Origin: Impatiens glandulifera
Lineage: Eukaryota; Streptophyta; Magnoliopsida; Ericales; Balsaminaceae
NCBI RefSeq assembly: GCF_907164915.1
Contig: NC_061868.1
Span: 23,617,819-23,681,818 of the forward strand
Direction: 5' to 3'
Length of the DNA stretch: 64,000 nt
The notes beneath the pieces are model-generated. The model was not told the origin of the DNA, made no database searches, and worked only from the letters and a program-made list of their open reading frames with translations. The position numbers and the translations under genes were made by a program. Below, in pieces: positions 42,385 through 54,310 of the stretch. Each line of letters opens with the position of its first letter. Position 1 is the first letter of the stretch.

Positions 42385-42674
42385 ATCTTGTGTTGCATTC
42401 AAGAACGAAGCACATTGATATCCGACACCACTTTATTAGAGAACATGTACAACAGAAATATATTCAACAAGAATATGTTTCAACTGAGCAACAAGTGGCC
42501 GATATCTTCACTAAACCACTACATTAAGCTAAGTTTTCATACTTCAGAACTATTTTGGGTCTTGCTGATAGTATCTAAATTATTCATTAAAATACCGGCA
42601 TGTATTTAGGGAGAAACCTTCTCACAAAAAGAATATTTTGTTCTTTGCATTCATGAAAAACCGGGCATGACCTT
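42385..42674 (+). pseudogene. Second copy of the E4 RNase H tail
   Basis: The sequence 42385-42674 repeats 41990-42285: the HSRTKHIDIRHHF-to-ADIFTKPL end of RNase H plus about 130 bp of spacer. The offset is about 395 bp. It runs into the assembly gap. Confidence 0.88.
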
Positions 42675-43174
42675 NNNNNNNNNNNNNNNNNNNNNNNNNN
42701 NNNNNNNNNNNNNNNNNNNNNNNNNNNNNNNNNNNNNNNNNNNNNNNNNNNNNNNNNNNNNNNNNNNNNNNNNNNNNNNNNNNNNNNNNNNNNNNNNNNN
42801 NNNNNNNNNNNNNNNNNNNNNNNNNNNNNNNNNNNNNNNNNNNNNNNNNNNNNNNNNNNNNNNNNNNNNNNNNNNNNNNNNNNNNNNNNNNNNNNNNNNN
42901 NNNNNNNNNNNNNNNNNNNNNNNNNNNNNNNNNNNNNNNNNNNNNNNNNNNNNNNNNNNNNNNNNNNNNNNNNNNNNNNNNNNNNNNNNNNNNNNNNNNN
43001 NNNNNNNNNNNNNNNNNNNNNNNNNNNNNNNNNNNNNNNNNNNNNNNNNNNNNNNNNNNNNNNNNNNNNNNNNNNNNNNNNNNNNNNNNNNNNNNNNNNN
43101 NNNNNNNNNNNNNNNNNNNNNNNNNNNNNNNNNNNNNNNNNNNNNNNNNNNNNNNNNNNNNNNNNNNNNNNNNN
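42675..43174. other. Assembly gap of 500 N
   Basis: Exactly 500 N, so probably a placeholder of unknown true length. It lies just after a tandem repeat inside a retrotransposon, a common place for assembly to fail. Open frames drawn through it are meaningless. Confidence 0.98.
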
Positions 43175-45480
43175 CTGCGCAAGCAGACGCTCTTTGGTTA
43201 GATGTCTTGCTATGTGTGAGTAGACACTCTTTGGTCAGACGTCTTACTCCGTACGAGAAGACGCTCTTCTGAATTAAACTTAACAAACATCTACCTACGT
43301 TAAAATGGAAGGCATGTGAACAGTACAGCTCGTTGGTTGTCTTATTGCTCACCGGACGTCTCACCTTAAGATGAGTGGGACAGTTGTTCTATTTTTTTAA
43401 TGTGTTGTCTTCTTACTTTCCCTATTAGATAGTAAACGGTAACATTTCAAACTAATTGAAAGGAATATTTATTTAATCCTATTAAAATAATGTCTTTTAT
43501 TCCCAATTAATGACGTCTTCAGGCATGTAATGATGACCTTTACTGACATTCATTAATCTTAAAAAGACTGTTTATCTTAATAATGTCATTTGGGACACGT
43601 GTTGATTCAAATCTCTTTAAGGATGCATTGCACGCGTAAAATATCTTATGATATATTTAAGATCTTCTAAAACTCTAAATCCGCTCAGTTGTCGAGTGGA
43701 CAGTCAACAACCCTCTCCAAGTGTTCAACCCTCTATCGATGTCCAACACCAAGGAAGAGAAAGAAGTTGATGGTTGAGGAGTCTATTGCGAACTCAAACA
43801 GCCAAACCCTTGATTCTATCAAAGAGTCAGTTGAGACTGTCTCTAAGGCTAAGAAGGCTAGACTGGAGGAAACTCCCAAGTACTCTTTGTACTTAAGAAA
43901 ACTCTATCTAGAGGAGTTGTCCTCCTATCTAACATAAAAGGGGAAGAGTTCATTGCGTCAAACAATCTCGATGCGCTTAAAAGATATTTTGTATAATATC
44001 AATTTATGCACAAAACGGTTTATAGCTCGACCTTGAAAAAAGCTTATCTCAACAGATGTTAGTCTCAAGTTTTATATAACTTGAACCATGGATAAAGGAT
44101 TCATGTCCGAACTATGTAGACCTGATTCTTCTCAATTAAAAAAATAAAGGAGAGAATATGCGTAGGAAGCCTGCATGTTTGCGGGTCCGGTCTCACTTAC
44201 ATAAATAAAACCCCAGGCCATTCCTCAAAAAGAGAAAGAAAATATTTTGAGAAAGGAAGAAAACCTTGATTCCATCCTAGAGTTGATATTTCGGATTTTA
44301 TGAATCAAGTAGGGAAAAGGCTAAGAGAATTGCTTCCTTTCAAGTGATATTCTCATAAACAAAACTGAGGATTTCACAATAACCTCGATTCAATATATAT
44401 CGGTCATAAGCTCTTTTTCGTTTGTAAGCGATTATCCTGAGAGTAACCATCCATTGAAGGTTTTTTAAGAAAAAGAACGTAAAGAAACTCCATAAAAGTG
44501 AGGCCCAAAGCCCTAAATTGAGAAAGGACACTTTATCGTTACTTTTATTAAAGAATGAGAGGTTTGAAACTCATGTTTTGGGAAGAAAAAACCAAAAAAA
44601 TGATAATGCCAAAAAGAGAACCGGAACTAAATCCGAAAATCTCTAAAAAATTGAAAAATATTCATGTGTTGGTTGAGGTATTTATATCACCATTCGTGCT
44701 CACTCGGACTCTAGTCATGATTACTATAGAAAGATCAGAATGTACTGATTCTACCAAATATATACCAGGAACGAAAAAAGAAAATGGCTTAAGTGGTTGA
44801 GGTAATGAAATCACCATCCGTTGCCTACTTAAACTCTAATCTTGATTGTTACGTACAAAAAGGGTAAGGATGTACCGATTCTATCAGATATACCCGCGAG
44901 CCAACAAAAAAAAATAGAAAAATTGCAAATGAAAACCAAAAGCAAAAAGCTGAAAAACCTTCTCTCAAATGTTTTTACGATGAGTTGGACTTTCAAGAAA
45001 TGCGGTTCAGGGCCAAACAACCAAAAAAGTTGCACTTTTTTTATCAAAATATCAAGGTGTTGACCACCATCCTCGAAGTTTATGATTATGGATAATCGTT
45101 TGTACACGATATCGAATTTATAGTCGATATCTCGAAAGTTTGGGAAAAAGAAATTTTATTCCTCGATGAAAGAAAATTCATCATAAAGGACGGAAAAGAT
45201 GTTAAAAGTCTAGTCCCTTTAAATCCTAAAACGTCATAATTCATTCCAAATGCTCAAGGTTCATTCCAATCACGAAAAAAAGATAAACAAGGATAGAAAC
45301 TGGGAAACAAATAATGTTTCTTTATCCAAAAATATGAGGCATTTGTCCATAAATAACGCTCGAAACCGTCAACGGACAGATTTCAACTAGTTGCGAAGGA
45401 CATATTGGAAAGAAAAGGGAAACAATGATTCTTTTGAAATATTCCCTTAAAAAACATAGAGCCGCGACCGATACTGCAAA
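43175..45480. other. Unassigned region after the gap, perhaps E4 interior
   Basis: The first 95 bases have repeated motifs of the type AGACGCTCTTTGGT. A Lys/Ser-rich 82-codon frame at 43689-43937 follows a TATATTTAA at about 43652. It resembles in style the low-complexity part of E1 ORF-c, but I cannot show homology. 43940-45480 holds several short Lys-rich frames (for example 44842-45063) with no recognisable domain. Confidence 0.35.
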
Positions 45481-45489
45481 AACATAATA

Positions 45490-47530
45490 AGCAAAATCGA
45501 GTCTTTAAATCCTATGTATTGATAGGTATGTGAGATCGTTCTTACATGATCCCGTTATAAACTTTAACTGTAGTTATGTATCCAAAACCCTATCTATTGA
45601 TAGGTGCGATAGATTGTTTTTATACGATTCCACTAAAAATTATAGTTGTAGTTAGGTATCCAAAACTCTATCTGTTGATAGGTGAGATAGATTGTTTTTA
45701 TATAATTTCTCTAAAACCCTAGTTGTAATTAGGTATCCAAACCCTATTTGTTGATAAGTGCGATAGATTATTTTTATACGATTCCGCAAAAAACCTTAGT
45801 TGTAATTAGGTATTCAAACCCTATCTGTTGATAGGTGCGATAGATCATTTTTATACGATTCCGCTAAAAATCATTATTGTAGTTAGGTATCCCAAACCCT
45901 ATTTATTGATATATGCGATATATCGTTTTATACGATTCCACTAAAGATTCTAATTATAGTTAGGTATCTAAGCCTTATCTATTGATTGGAACGTGAGATT
46001 GTTTGTACACAATCCCGTTTAATATTAATTATAGTTAGGTATCAAAACTCTATCTATTTATAGGTGTGATAGATCATTTTTATACAATTCCACTAACAAC
46101 CTTAATTGTAATTAGGTATGAAAACCCTATTTGTCGATAGATACGAGAAAATGTTTGTACACAATTTTATTGTAGTCATGTTTGTTAACAAGCATAGAGA
46201 TCATTTTTAAGATGATCCGTTAACAATTTTGTCTGTCGACAAGGATCTAATATCATACATACATGAACTAGTTTAAATCATATTTGTCAATAAGTGGAGA
46301 CGTCATTTGTGAACGACTTTGTGACGAAAATTCTATTTGTCAATGGGTCGAGACGTTATTTGTACACGACTCTGTGGATAAATCATGTTTGTTAATAGGT
46401 CGACACGTCGTTCGTACACGACTCCGTGGCTAAATCCTATTTGTCAATAGGTCGAGATGTTGTTTGTAAACGACTTTGTGACTAAATCCTATATTTCAAT
46501 AGATTGAGACGTCGTTCGTACATGACTCTATGATTAAATTCTATTTGTTAATAGGTCGAGACGTTGTTCGTATACGACTTTGTGACTAAATCCTATTTGT
46601 TAATAGGTTGAGACGTCGTTCGTACACGACTCCGTAACTAAAAATCATATTTGTCAATAGGTCGATACATCATTTGTATATGGTTCCGCTAGAAAACATA
46701 TCTGTTGATAGGTGCATGAATCGTCCGTACATGATTTTGTCTGTAAACCCTATTTGTCAATAGGTTGAGACATCGTTCGTATACAATTCTTCAAAAATCC
46801 TATCTCTCGATAGGTATCACCTCTCCCAACATTACTAAGCTTAAATATCTCAAAACAAAAACCCTACCACTCGATAGGTATCTAAGCCTTGTTTATTAAT
46901 AAGCATAGTGATCACACGAGAATGGTCCAGACCAAACCCTACAACTCGATAGGTATTCAAACCCTATCTCTCGATAGATACCCTGACAAAACCCCTAGCA
47001 TCTAAATAGGTATCCAAACTCTATTGTTTAAATAGGTATCCAAACCATATTGTCCCATTAGGTATCCAAACTTATCGTCTGAATGGTATCCAAATCATAT
47101 CGCTCAATAGATGTCCAAGCTTTGTTTGTTGACAAACACAACAATCGTTCATACATTTCATGTTCAAATCATATCTCACGATAGGTACTCTAATAAGTTC
47201 TTGTTCTCCAATAAAGTCTAGTTTTCGATAAATGTTCTATTCCCAATTAACAACAACACAAAAGTCTATTTGTCGATAGTACCACGATCATTTATAGATA
47301 ATCGTTCTCAACCTCACCTATGAGTGATCTTCACGGAAAGTTTGTTAACTTTCGTGATAAACATTAACAGTATCATGATCATATATATACATGATCACAC
47401 GATAGTAAGACCCAAAGGAAAGTTTGTTGACTTCCTCACCAAGGCCTATATGTTGATAGTTTTATGATCATATATTTATGATCACTCTAAAATTGTTATT
47501 GGTTAGTAACTCATATGAAACGTTACTAAA
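45490..47530. repeat. Two-phase array of hairpin-bearing repeats (about 77 bp, then about 58 bp)
   Basis: In the first part (45490-46190) units recur every 76-78 bp: GATAGG-type points fall at 45521, 45599, 45677, 45753, 45830 and 45908. Each unit has two short inverted repeats, CCTATCTGTTGATAGG and ATCGTTTTTATACGAT, plus the constant ATTAGGTATCCAAA. In the second part (about 46260-46800) the period is about 58 bp and the hairpins are CCTATTTGTCAATAGG and GTCGTTCGTACACGAC. From 46800 to 47530 the pattern becomes irregular. No coding potential is seen, and I do not know this repeat. Confidence 0.8.
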
Positions 47531-48260
47531 ACTTTCATGTTCTCAGCATATCTCATAACGTTAACATTTAGCCATTTATACATGACTAAAATATGAATAA
47601 TTTGTTGATATTCATGCTAAACAGAAATTGATGTTTCAATACCTAAGATTATCCTTACACCATGGATTTTACGGATACTTTGTTAAATTCTGTAAAATAG
47701 GATTCCCAAGAATTATCCTTGTTAGGTTAAGGATCAAAGAAAGATCTCTACAGCAACTCTTGGAAGCACCTTGACGAACTACTATACACATGCACCTTGA
47801 TTTATTTTTTATTTAAAACTCAATCGTAATTAGGTATAACTGAAATCAGGAGTTAAAGCTATAGTCGCAACCAAAGCCAACGGATGAGCATTAGATCTCC
47901 ATTCAACGCTCTAGGCGCGCTCGCGAGGAGTTTGATTGGCTAACAGACCGCTAACGGAACGCCCAAACACAACGGTGCCTAGACGGAACACCAATATAAC
48001 ACAAAAAGGCACTCAATACGACATCGTTTTGAGTGCCACCTTCGTCTCCAACGCGACGCTGGAAAGATAAAATCAAAGACCCATCTTTGATCTTCTCTTT
48101 TTGGAACTCCCTTGTTAGTCAACCATTTTGGCTGATTTAAAGCCAAAAATGATCACCTTATGATGGTGATCATTTCTCCTACAAGATTGGGGATGATTCA
48201 TCCCTATTCCGGTCAACTTAAGGAAGAACAACCAAAACATCATTAATAGCTTAGTCTCAC
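47531..48260. other. Unassigned sequence, partly GC-richer
   Basis: 47860-48110 is richer in G+C and has leader-like features, such as ACGACATCGTTTTGAGTG and direct/inverted pairs like GATCACC/GGTGATC near 48150. It may be part of an LTR or retrotransposon leader; no gene is seen. Confidence 0.35.
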
Positions 48261-48455
48261 AAATCAGTTGATGCTGAAAGACTAAGAGAACAAGAGGCAG
48301 TAGCTCAACGTTTCCAGAACGAAGAAAATGTGGTCGCTAAGGCTGTTAAACGAACTGATGCTGATGAAGACAGATGGACCTTATCCGAAATGGCGTCTCA
48401 ACTTGAAATTCCACGTAGCGCTCGATCCACACGTAGTGTTAAAGAAAAATAGTTA
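48261..48455 (+). pseudogene. Coiled-coil tail resembling the end of E1 ORF-c
   Basis: The plus-strand reading gives SVDAERLREQEAVAQRFQNE, then a Lys/Asp-rich helix, WTLSEMASQLEIP and a basic end before the TAG at about 48451-48453. E1 ORF-c has a similar segment (SDAETAKRLQEEEMERE) shortly before its end, also followed by the PPT and LTR. This suggests that E4 too once carried the long extra gene and that this is its last exon-sized remnant. Confidence 0.45.
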
Positions 48456-48544
48456 ATTAAGTATTAGTGTTAATTGTCTATTAAATAAGAACTTAATTGT
48501 GTTAATTTAATCCTGTGCATATTAAAGAAAACTAGAAAGAAAAA

Positions 48545-48935
48545 GATGTTCAGCATTTGATTAAAGTCGGTCCTTGACCAAAGTCCGGTTTTATGCAAAA
48601 AGGCTTTCGGTATTATATACAAAATCGGTATTTTACAAGATCAATATTATATGAAGATGTGTATCCGGAATTATAAGAAGTCGACATTTTATCAAAGTAT
48701 AACCGGAATTTTGCACTTCGGCTTTATATTAAAGCGGAGTCGGCATTATTCACATTGGCTTATATTAAAGGACGCGGCCGATATTTTGCAAATCGGCATT
48801 TTGCAAAACACGCGTCCGGTTTTATCTTTCAGTATTATATAATTGGTATTATATAATAAGTGCCTTCGGTAGTTTATGAATTCGGTATTTTACAAACATG
48901 TAAACGGTTTTATATCAGTTCGGTATAATTATATC
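48545..48935 (+). repeat. LTR-like remnant related to the E4 5' LTR
   Basis: A degenerate array of TCGGTATTTTACA/TCGGTTTTAT-type units like those at 35640-36250. It ends in AT-rich sequence without the rest of an LTR. Probably the start of a truncated E4 3' LTR. Confidence 0.5.
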
Positions 48936-49903
48936 TCTTACCATAAATAAAAATTTGTAAATAATTTTTACTTGTTAATTTGAAATTATATAATTTTTGT
49001 ATAACAAAATTTATATATATATATATATAAAATATTCACTATCCTCTTCGTAATTATATGTTTATAAAGCTTCTTAATATATATCCATATATTTTAAAAC
49101 GTTATAAATTAATATTCGATAAATTAATAAACTCTCTAAAATTATAAATTTGTTCAGGTCCCACTTAGGATAATGTAAAAAATTAAAAATCTCGATAAAT
49201 TAATAAGATAATATTTTTTTCGAGAAATTATTTAATAATTTTCGATTCCAAGAACTTATAAATTCATAATTTATAAAAACTGAAAACATATTTAGTAATT
49301 AAATTTAGTATTTTATAAAATATTTTTAAAATAGGCAGTATTTTAAAAATTATTAATAGTGATAAGTTTGAAGTCTCAACATTGCTATTACTTGGTATAG
49401 ACTAATTTACATTTTTGTTTGGTATATATAATTATTTACCATATTAAATAGAAAGATTTTAAAAATATAATTTTTGTCGTTATTTATTTTGAATGTTTAT
49501 TTATATAGTATAAATATACATTTAAATGAATAATCTCTCCTAATGTATTTCTTGATATAGTGTTTATATGATATATAAATATTATTTATTCTTGTTTGTC
49601 TATTTATGTATAAACAGAATTTCTATAAAATTCTTCATTAGTTTATCATATTAAGCCACTAGACACATTTTTTTTAAATCCTTATTTATTTCTTAACACA
49701 ATATATTAAATTTTATATTAAGAAATAAATGAATGTATAATATATATATTTAAATATATATATATATATAATAGAAATTTTATTTTTATATATACATAGA
49801 TAGAATAGAGAATATTTATATAATTCTTAGATGTATAATATAATTCTTAAACATATAAATATAAATATTCTCCATTCATATATATTTTGATATACAAATT
49901 ATG

Positions 49904-49940
<37 letters not shown>

Positions 49941-50180
49941 TGAATATACTAAATCCAACCAGACCAAAAACATTGAATCGTAGTCCAATATATAATTGAT
50001 TATGAAAACATCTAAAAACCAAATCATATATATTATTAAAAATTTATTAACATTTAAATATTTTCATTTTAAAATAAATTTAATTTATTAAGTTTAAAAC
50101 TTAAAAGTTCCCAAACCATTTAATATATTATTGGACTAAAGATTTTAGTCCATGTTCAGTGTTTTTGATCCATCAAAATT
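48936..50180. other. AT-rich spacer with (TA)n microsatellites
   Basis: No gene. (TA)n runs lie near 49013-49027, 49745-49770 and 49905-49935. Confidence 0.7.
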
Positions 50181-50184
50181 GGAC

Positions 50185-50260
50185 TGGGCTTTCACCACTT
50201 TCAAATGCCTCTCTAATTAGGGTTTCTATAGATCTTCCATTTTCCCTAACGTATAAACCT
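50185..50260 (+). promoter_or_regulatory. RPL27 promoter motifs: site II, telo-box, TATA-like
   Basis: TGGGCT at 50185-50190 fits the site II motif (TGGGCC/T). TTAGGGTTT at 50217-50225 is a reverse telo-box (AAACCCTAA). GTATAAAC at 50251-50258 is TATA-like. The pair of site II and telo-box is the known signature of plant ribosomal protein and other growth-linked promoters. All lie within 110 bp of the ATG. Confidence 0.7.
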
Positions 50261-50292
50261 TTCACAATCGCCTTCGTCTTTGAGAGAAAGAG

Positions 50293-50700
50293 ATGGTGAA
50301 GTTTCTAAAGCCAAACAAGGCGGTTATTATCTTGCAGGGCCGATATGCAGGCAGGAAAGCGGTGATCGTCCGTGCTTTTGATGATGGAACAAGAGATAAA
50401 CCCTACGGACATTGCCTTGTCGCCGGAATCTCAAAGTATCCGAAGAAAGTGAACCGGAAGGACTCAGCGAAGAAGACAGCAAAGAAGTCACGTGTGAAGG
50501 CATTCATCAAGCTCGTCAATTACAATCACATTATGCCAACTCGTTACACGCTTGACGTTGATATTAAGGACATCGTCACTGTTGATTGTCTGCAATCTCG
50601 CGACAAGAAAGTCACAGCTGCAAAGGAGACCAAGGCTCGTTTAGAGGAACGGTTCAAGACAGGGAAGAACAGGTGGTTCTTCACTAAGCTCAGGTTCTAA
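50293..50700 (+). CDS. RPL27: 60S ribosomal protein L27 (eL27)
   Basis: A complete, uninterrupted 135-residue protein, the usual length of plant eL27. It is a structural protein of the cytosolic large ribosomal subunit, acting near the tRNA/rRNA side of the 60S particle. The N-terminus carries the KOW-type fold ([20 protein letters not shown], then [13 protein letters not shown], residues about 1-33). The basic middle (residues about 55-75, [21 protein letters not shown]) and the ending WFFTKLRF are family hallmarks. The start is the first ATG after a short leader (GAGAAAGAG then ATG) behind ribosomal-protein promoter motifs. No intron interrupts the coding part, as is usual for plant RPL27 genes. 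It stands alone on a background of transposons, with no sign of poly(A) or a target duplication, and its promoter is present, so it is unlikely to be a processed pseudogene. Confidence 0.97.
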   Translation: MVKFLKPNKAVIILQGRYAGRKAVIVRAFDDGTRDKPYGHCLVAGISKYPKKVNRKDSAKKTAKKSRVKAFIKLVNYNHIMPTRYTLDVDIKDIVTVDCLQSRDKKVTAAKETKARLEERFKTGKNRWFFTKLRF

Positions 50701-51967
50701 ATTTATCAATTTCTTAATGCTACTATGTTTTAGATGTTTATTTGTTGAGGAAAATGCCTGATTTCTGTATTATCCCTCCCCAATTTATTTCTATTAAAAT
50801 GTTACTACATTTGGACAAATTTTGTTGAGGCAGATATTGAATCTGATATTCAAGGGCTTGTTAATCTTGGCTTTAGAGACAGATTTGAAACATTTCGTTG
50901 AATGATTGTGAAGTGTCATCTGATTCTAGAGGGTTGTCTCTTTTGTTGAATATGATCTAAACAAGCTAATTAGGGTTAGAATTAAGAATAACAGAATCAT
51001 TCTGATCTGATTTTCATGTACAATATGTTCTTACACTTACAGTTGAGCATTTGGTGTAAACAAATTATATGCAATATTTGTTGATTTTTTCACAATGTTA
51101 TAATTTCAAACAATTGTTTGTTCTATATATTATAATTACATTGATATTTTGAAAAAAAATGTACTGTTTGTTGGTTAAAATTTTGATAAAAAAACGGTTG
51201 TGATTATAATAATTTACTTATAGACCTCTAAATGGACAGTTGTTTTTCTTATGTAGTACATTAAAGTTATTATATATTTTCTTGTACATTTATGTTTTAA
51301 TAATTTAGGTGAAATTAAGGATGACTATATGTTTTCTTCTACATTTATGCACATCGCTTGTTACAAATATATTGAATAATTTGAATCACTAAAGTGGTGT
51401 GTACGACTATTTTTTTTGTTTAAGAGTATTTTTCAATTTATTTACTAAACACTAAGATATATTTGATTTTGTTAATACAATATTTAATTTACAAAATTAA
51501 TTTTTAAAAGATAATTTTTGTTGCTCATTTTTACTTAAAATATCTTATTTGAAATAAAAAGCATGATTTATACTATAAATCTATATAAAAGTTTTATTTA
51601 ATCAAAACATTACATTGGATCATAAATTATTTACTTAAAATCTCTAACCATTATTATTTTAGTTATACTCTTATAATTGTATTTGAGCAATAAATTTTAT
51701 ACAATTTACAGAAATATGTGAATTTATAGTTATATATTTATAAAATAAATTTATTTAAATTTAATTATTTTATAATTATAATTTTTTTTCTGTATTATTG
51801 TTTTTAAAATTTAACTATATAAAAATAATAATATTATATAGAATTATTGTTTTTTTAAAATGAACTCTTATTATTTTAAATAAATCTGATTTTAAGAATA
51901 TTTTAAAATGATATTTAAACTTTAAAAGCTAGATCACAAATGTAGTCTTGCATATGATTTTATTGGG
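50701..51967. other. RPL27 3' region and AT-rich spacer
   Basis: The 3' untranslated region must lie in the first few hundred bases, but no clear AATAAA decides its end. The rest is AT-rich with no gene. Confidence 0.6.
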
Positions 51968-52387
51968 AAATTTGACGAGAAGACCCTTAAAAGTTCCTTA
52001 AATGTCTCGGTGTCCAGCACATAAATTTTATTACGCAAATGATCATTTTAAATATTTTGACGAAATTATTCCCGTCATGTAACGTGAAGCGCATGATTGT
52101 CTCGCGAAGGAAAAACCTATGAAAAATCTATACTGATCGTGCCATTCGGGTGACGATCGTGCCCCTTTGCGTGACGATCGTGCCCTTCGCGTGACGATTG
52201 TGCCCCTTCACGTTACGCGACAGGTGTAATTTTACAGGTTTTCCTTCGCGTGACGATTTTGCCTTTCGCATTATGCGACAGGGATAATTTTGTCAGAATA
52301 TTTTGAAGTGGTCATTTGCGTAATGCGCGGGTGACCCGCGGGTGACCCGCGAATTTAAGACCCTTATTAGGGTCATTTCGTCAAATT
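51968..52387. mobile_element. Foldback / long-TIR element with GC-rich centre
   Basis: The ends are imperfect inverted repeats: AAATTTGACGAGAAGACCCTTA on the left against TAAGGGTC.TTTCGTCAAATT on the right in reverse complement. The pairing extends inward for about 100 bases (for example TTTTGACGAAATTATTCCCGTC against GACAGGGATAATTTTGTCA). The centre (52120-52260) holds four CGTGACGATCGTGCCC-type direct repeats. No ORF. It looks like a MITE or foldback element, but no known superfamily ends are evident. Confidence 0.7.
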
Positions 52388-52484
52388 ATCTTGGATGCAT
52401 GTGATTCAAAACAAGACAATAATATATCAATTTCGTCAAATTATCTTGGATGCATGTTATTCAAAACAAGACAATAATATATCA
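52375..52484. repeat. 55-bp tandem duplication at the foldback edge
   Basis: Two copies, 52375-52429 and 52430-52484, nearly identical. They begin with the last 13 bases of the foldback terminus (ATTTCGTCAAATT). Confidence 0.88.
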
Positions 52485-52689
52485 TTATCCTCATGTATTA
52501 ATAAGATGAAAGGAACTTAAAATGTTCTTTATAATGAAAGAGTTAGTCTGTTTGGCTTCAAAAACTATATTTCCAAGCTCCTAATGCATTTTAAAAAAAT
52601 GAGATTGTTATTAATAAGGTGAAAGTTTAGCCTATAATAGTTCAACTCAAAATTCATTATCTTTATAACTGAATTTTCTGAAAAATAAA

Positions 52690-54310
52690 GAATATTAAGA
52701 GATAGTAAATTGATCAGTGGCTATAGTGAGGGAGTTGATTAGGCCCCTAAATCGAAGACCTATACTATCAGGAGAACTCTACTTGGAAAGTAAATGAGGT
52801 ATGAAATAAAATTGTAGGAAATAAAGTTGAAGATCATGTCTATAAATGAAAATTTTTCTTGGGGATGTTAAAATAAAAGTAGAGATACTTAATTCTCCTT
52901 TTAAATTTAAATTGTCCAATGAAGTAGAAGAAATGTGCATAAAAGAATGGGAAAATGTGGTGGTATGAAATTATATTGGGAAACACAGAGTATCATTCTC
53001 AATCACTAAAAAAAGTTTAATGAAATAGTGGAAGGAAAATGACTGGATAAAATCTCTACAAATATCCATGATCTCTATTTTTTTTTTTAATTCAAGAATG
53101 GGTCGAATTTTGATAAAATTTTGGAAAATTGACATACATATAATGGATTAAACTACATTAAGTTAGAACGATGGTCCGAATATTTGAACCTATTAAGTAA
53201 ACCTAAGAAAACATCACAAATATGGTTCAATCTTTGGAATATTCATGCACACATGTACAAAATAGAAGCCATTATTCATTTTTTTAGGGTTATTGGTAAA
53301 ACAATTATACATGAACTCAATAACAAAAGGAGGAGAGCATTTATCTTTTGCTAGAATTAGCATAGAGGTGAATCCTCATAGCACATTGCCGAATAATATG
53401 ACAATGATCGGCATGTAAGGAAAATCCAAATGTCATGGGAATCACTTATGAGTGAAGACTAGACAAGTGTGCATTTTGTAATACTTTTAAACATACCAGC
53501 ACAAAATTTGCTCAAGCTATGGAAAAGGAACAAAAGATACTGAAAGGCCAAGAATAAAAATCAGGAAAAAGAAACAGAGGAGTTTAAAAGTAGAGAGAAA
53601 AATGTGAAGGAAGAGAAAGAAGTAGAAACCAATGAGGACTCTGAAAATGAAGAAAGCAGTGAAATTGAAGGAAATATGTTAAGGGGTTTTTGTTGAAAAA
53701 GAGAATAAATGTAGCGATGAAATAGAGAATAAAGAAGATGAAGGAAGTTGATTCTCAAAAAAGTCAAGTTGTAATACAGGAAACTAGAGAGAATGACACT
53801 CAGAATCTTCAAGTTGAAGTAGAGGTTACCAAGACTGTTTCAGATGATACCATAGATGAAACTAAAGGAAGCAAAAATAATAATCTTGAAACATCTTTTA
53901 TGATAAGAATCCTGAAATCCTAAAAAAGAATATTTTTTATCAGATTAGCACGGGTTCGTTCAAAGAAAGATTACACAATAAGAATAAGTAAACTTCATCA
54001 TCTTCTTCCATTCAATCTTCTTTCATCGCAAGAGGAATGGGTAGGGGAAGAGGAAGAAGGCCACAATGACGTAGTAGACTTATATGGAGATACACACCAT
54101 AATTGGAATAATTAGAAGTTGTTATTGATTGTAATCTTTTAGTTTGTAACATTTTTTGTATGATTGTGTAAATTTTACAAATCAGATATTTTAGGGTCTG
54201 TTGATTGTCATCCATTAATCATAGTTAGGGTCTGTCTAGCTATGATTCTTGACCCTCCCACTTTTGAGACTTTTAGGCTTTGATCGGGTTATTTGAATAA
54301 CCTTGATGGA
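52690..54310 (+). mobile_element. ORF1-only LINE (half-LINE), copy 2, decayed
   Basis: On the plus strand it repeats the layout of the 33092-35452 element. ORF1 reads VEILNSPFKFKLSNEVEEMC, then KEWENVVV, a stop, and NYIGKHRVSFSIT at about 52880-53010. The WFNLWNIHAHMYK-like segment follows at about 53220, and the acidic tail at 53560-53920. A 3' region comes next with CAC.ATG, GGGTCTGTCTAG.TATGATTCTTGACCC and CCCACTTTTG.G.CTTTTA, matching the reverse complement of 33105-33330. As in copy 1 there is no ORF2. Many stops. Target duplication not found. Confidence 0.75.

Noticed and set aside
42622..43364. Long open frames across the N run
   Set aside because: They exist only because N was read as open; no sequence supports them.
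45490..47100. Interstitial telomere repeat suggested by frequent AAACCCTA
   Set aside because: The heptamer is not in tandem; it is part of a 77-bp unit with hairpins.
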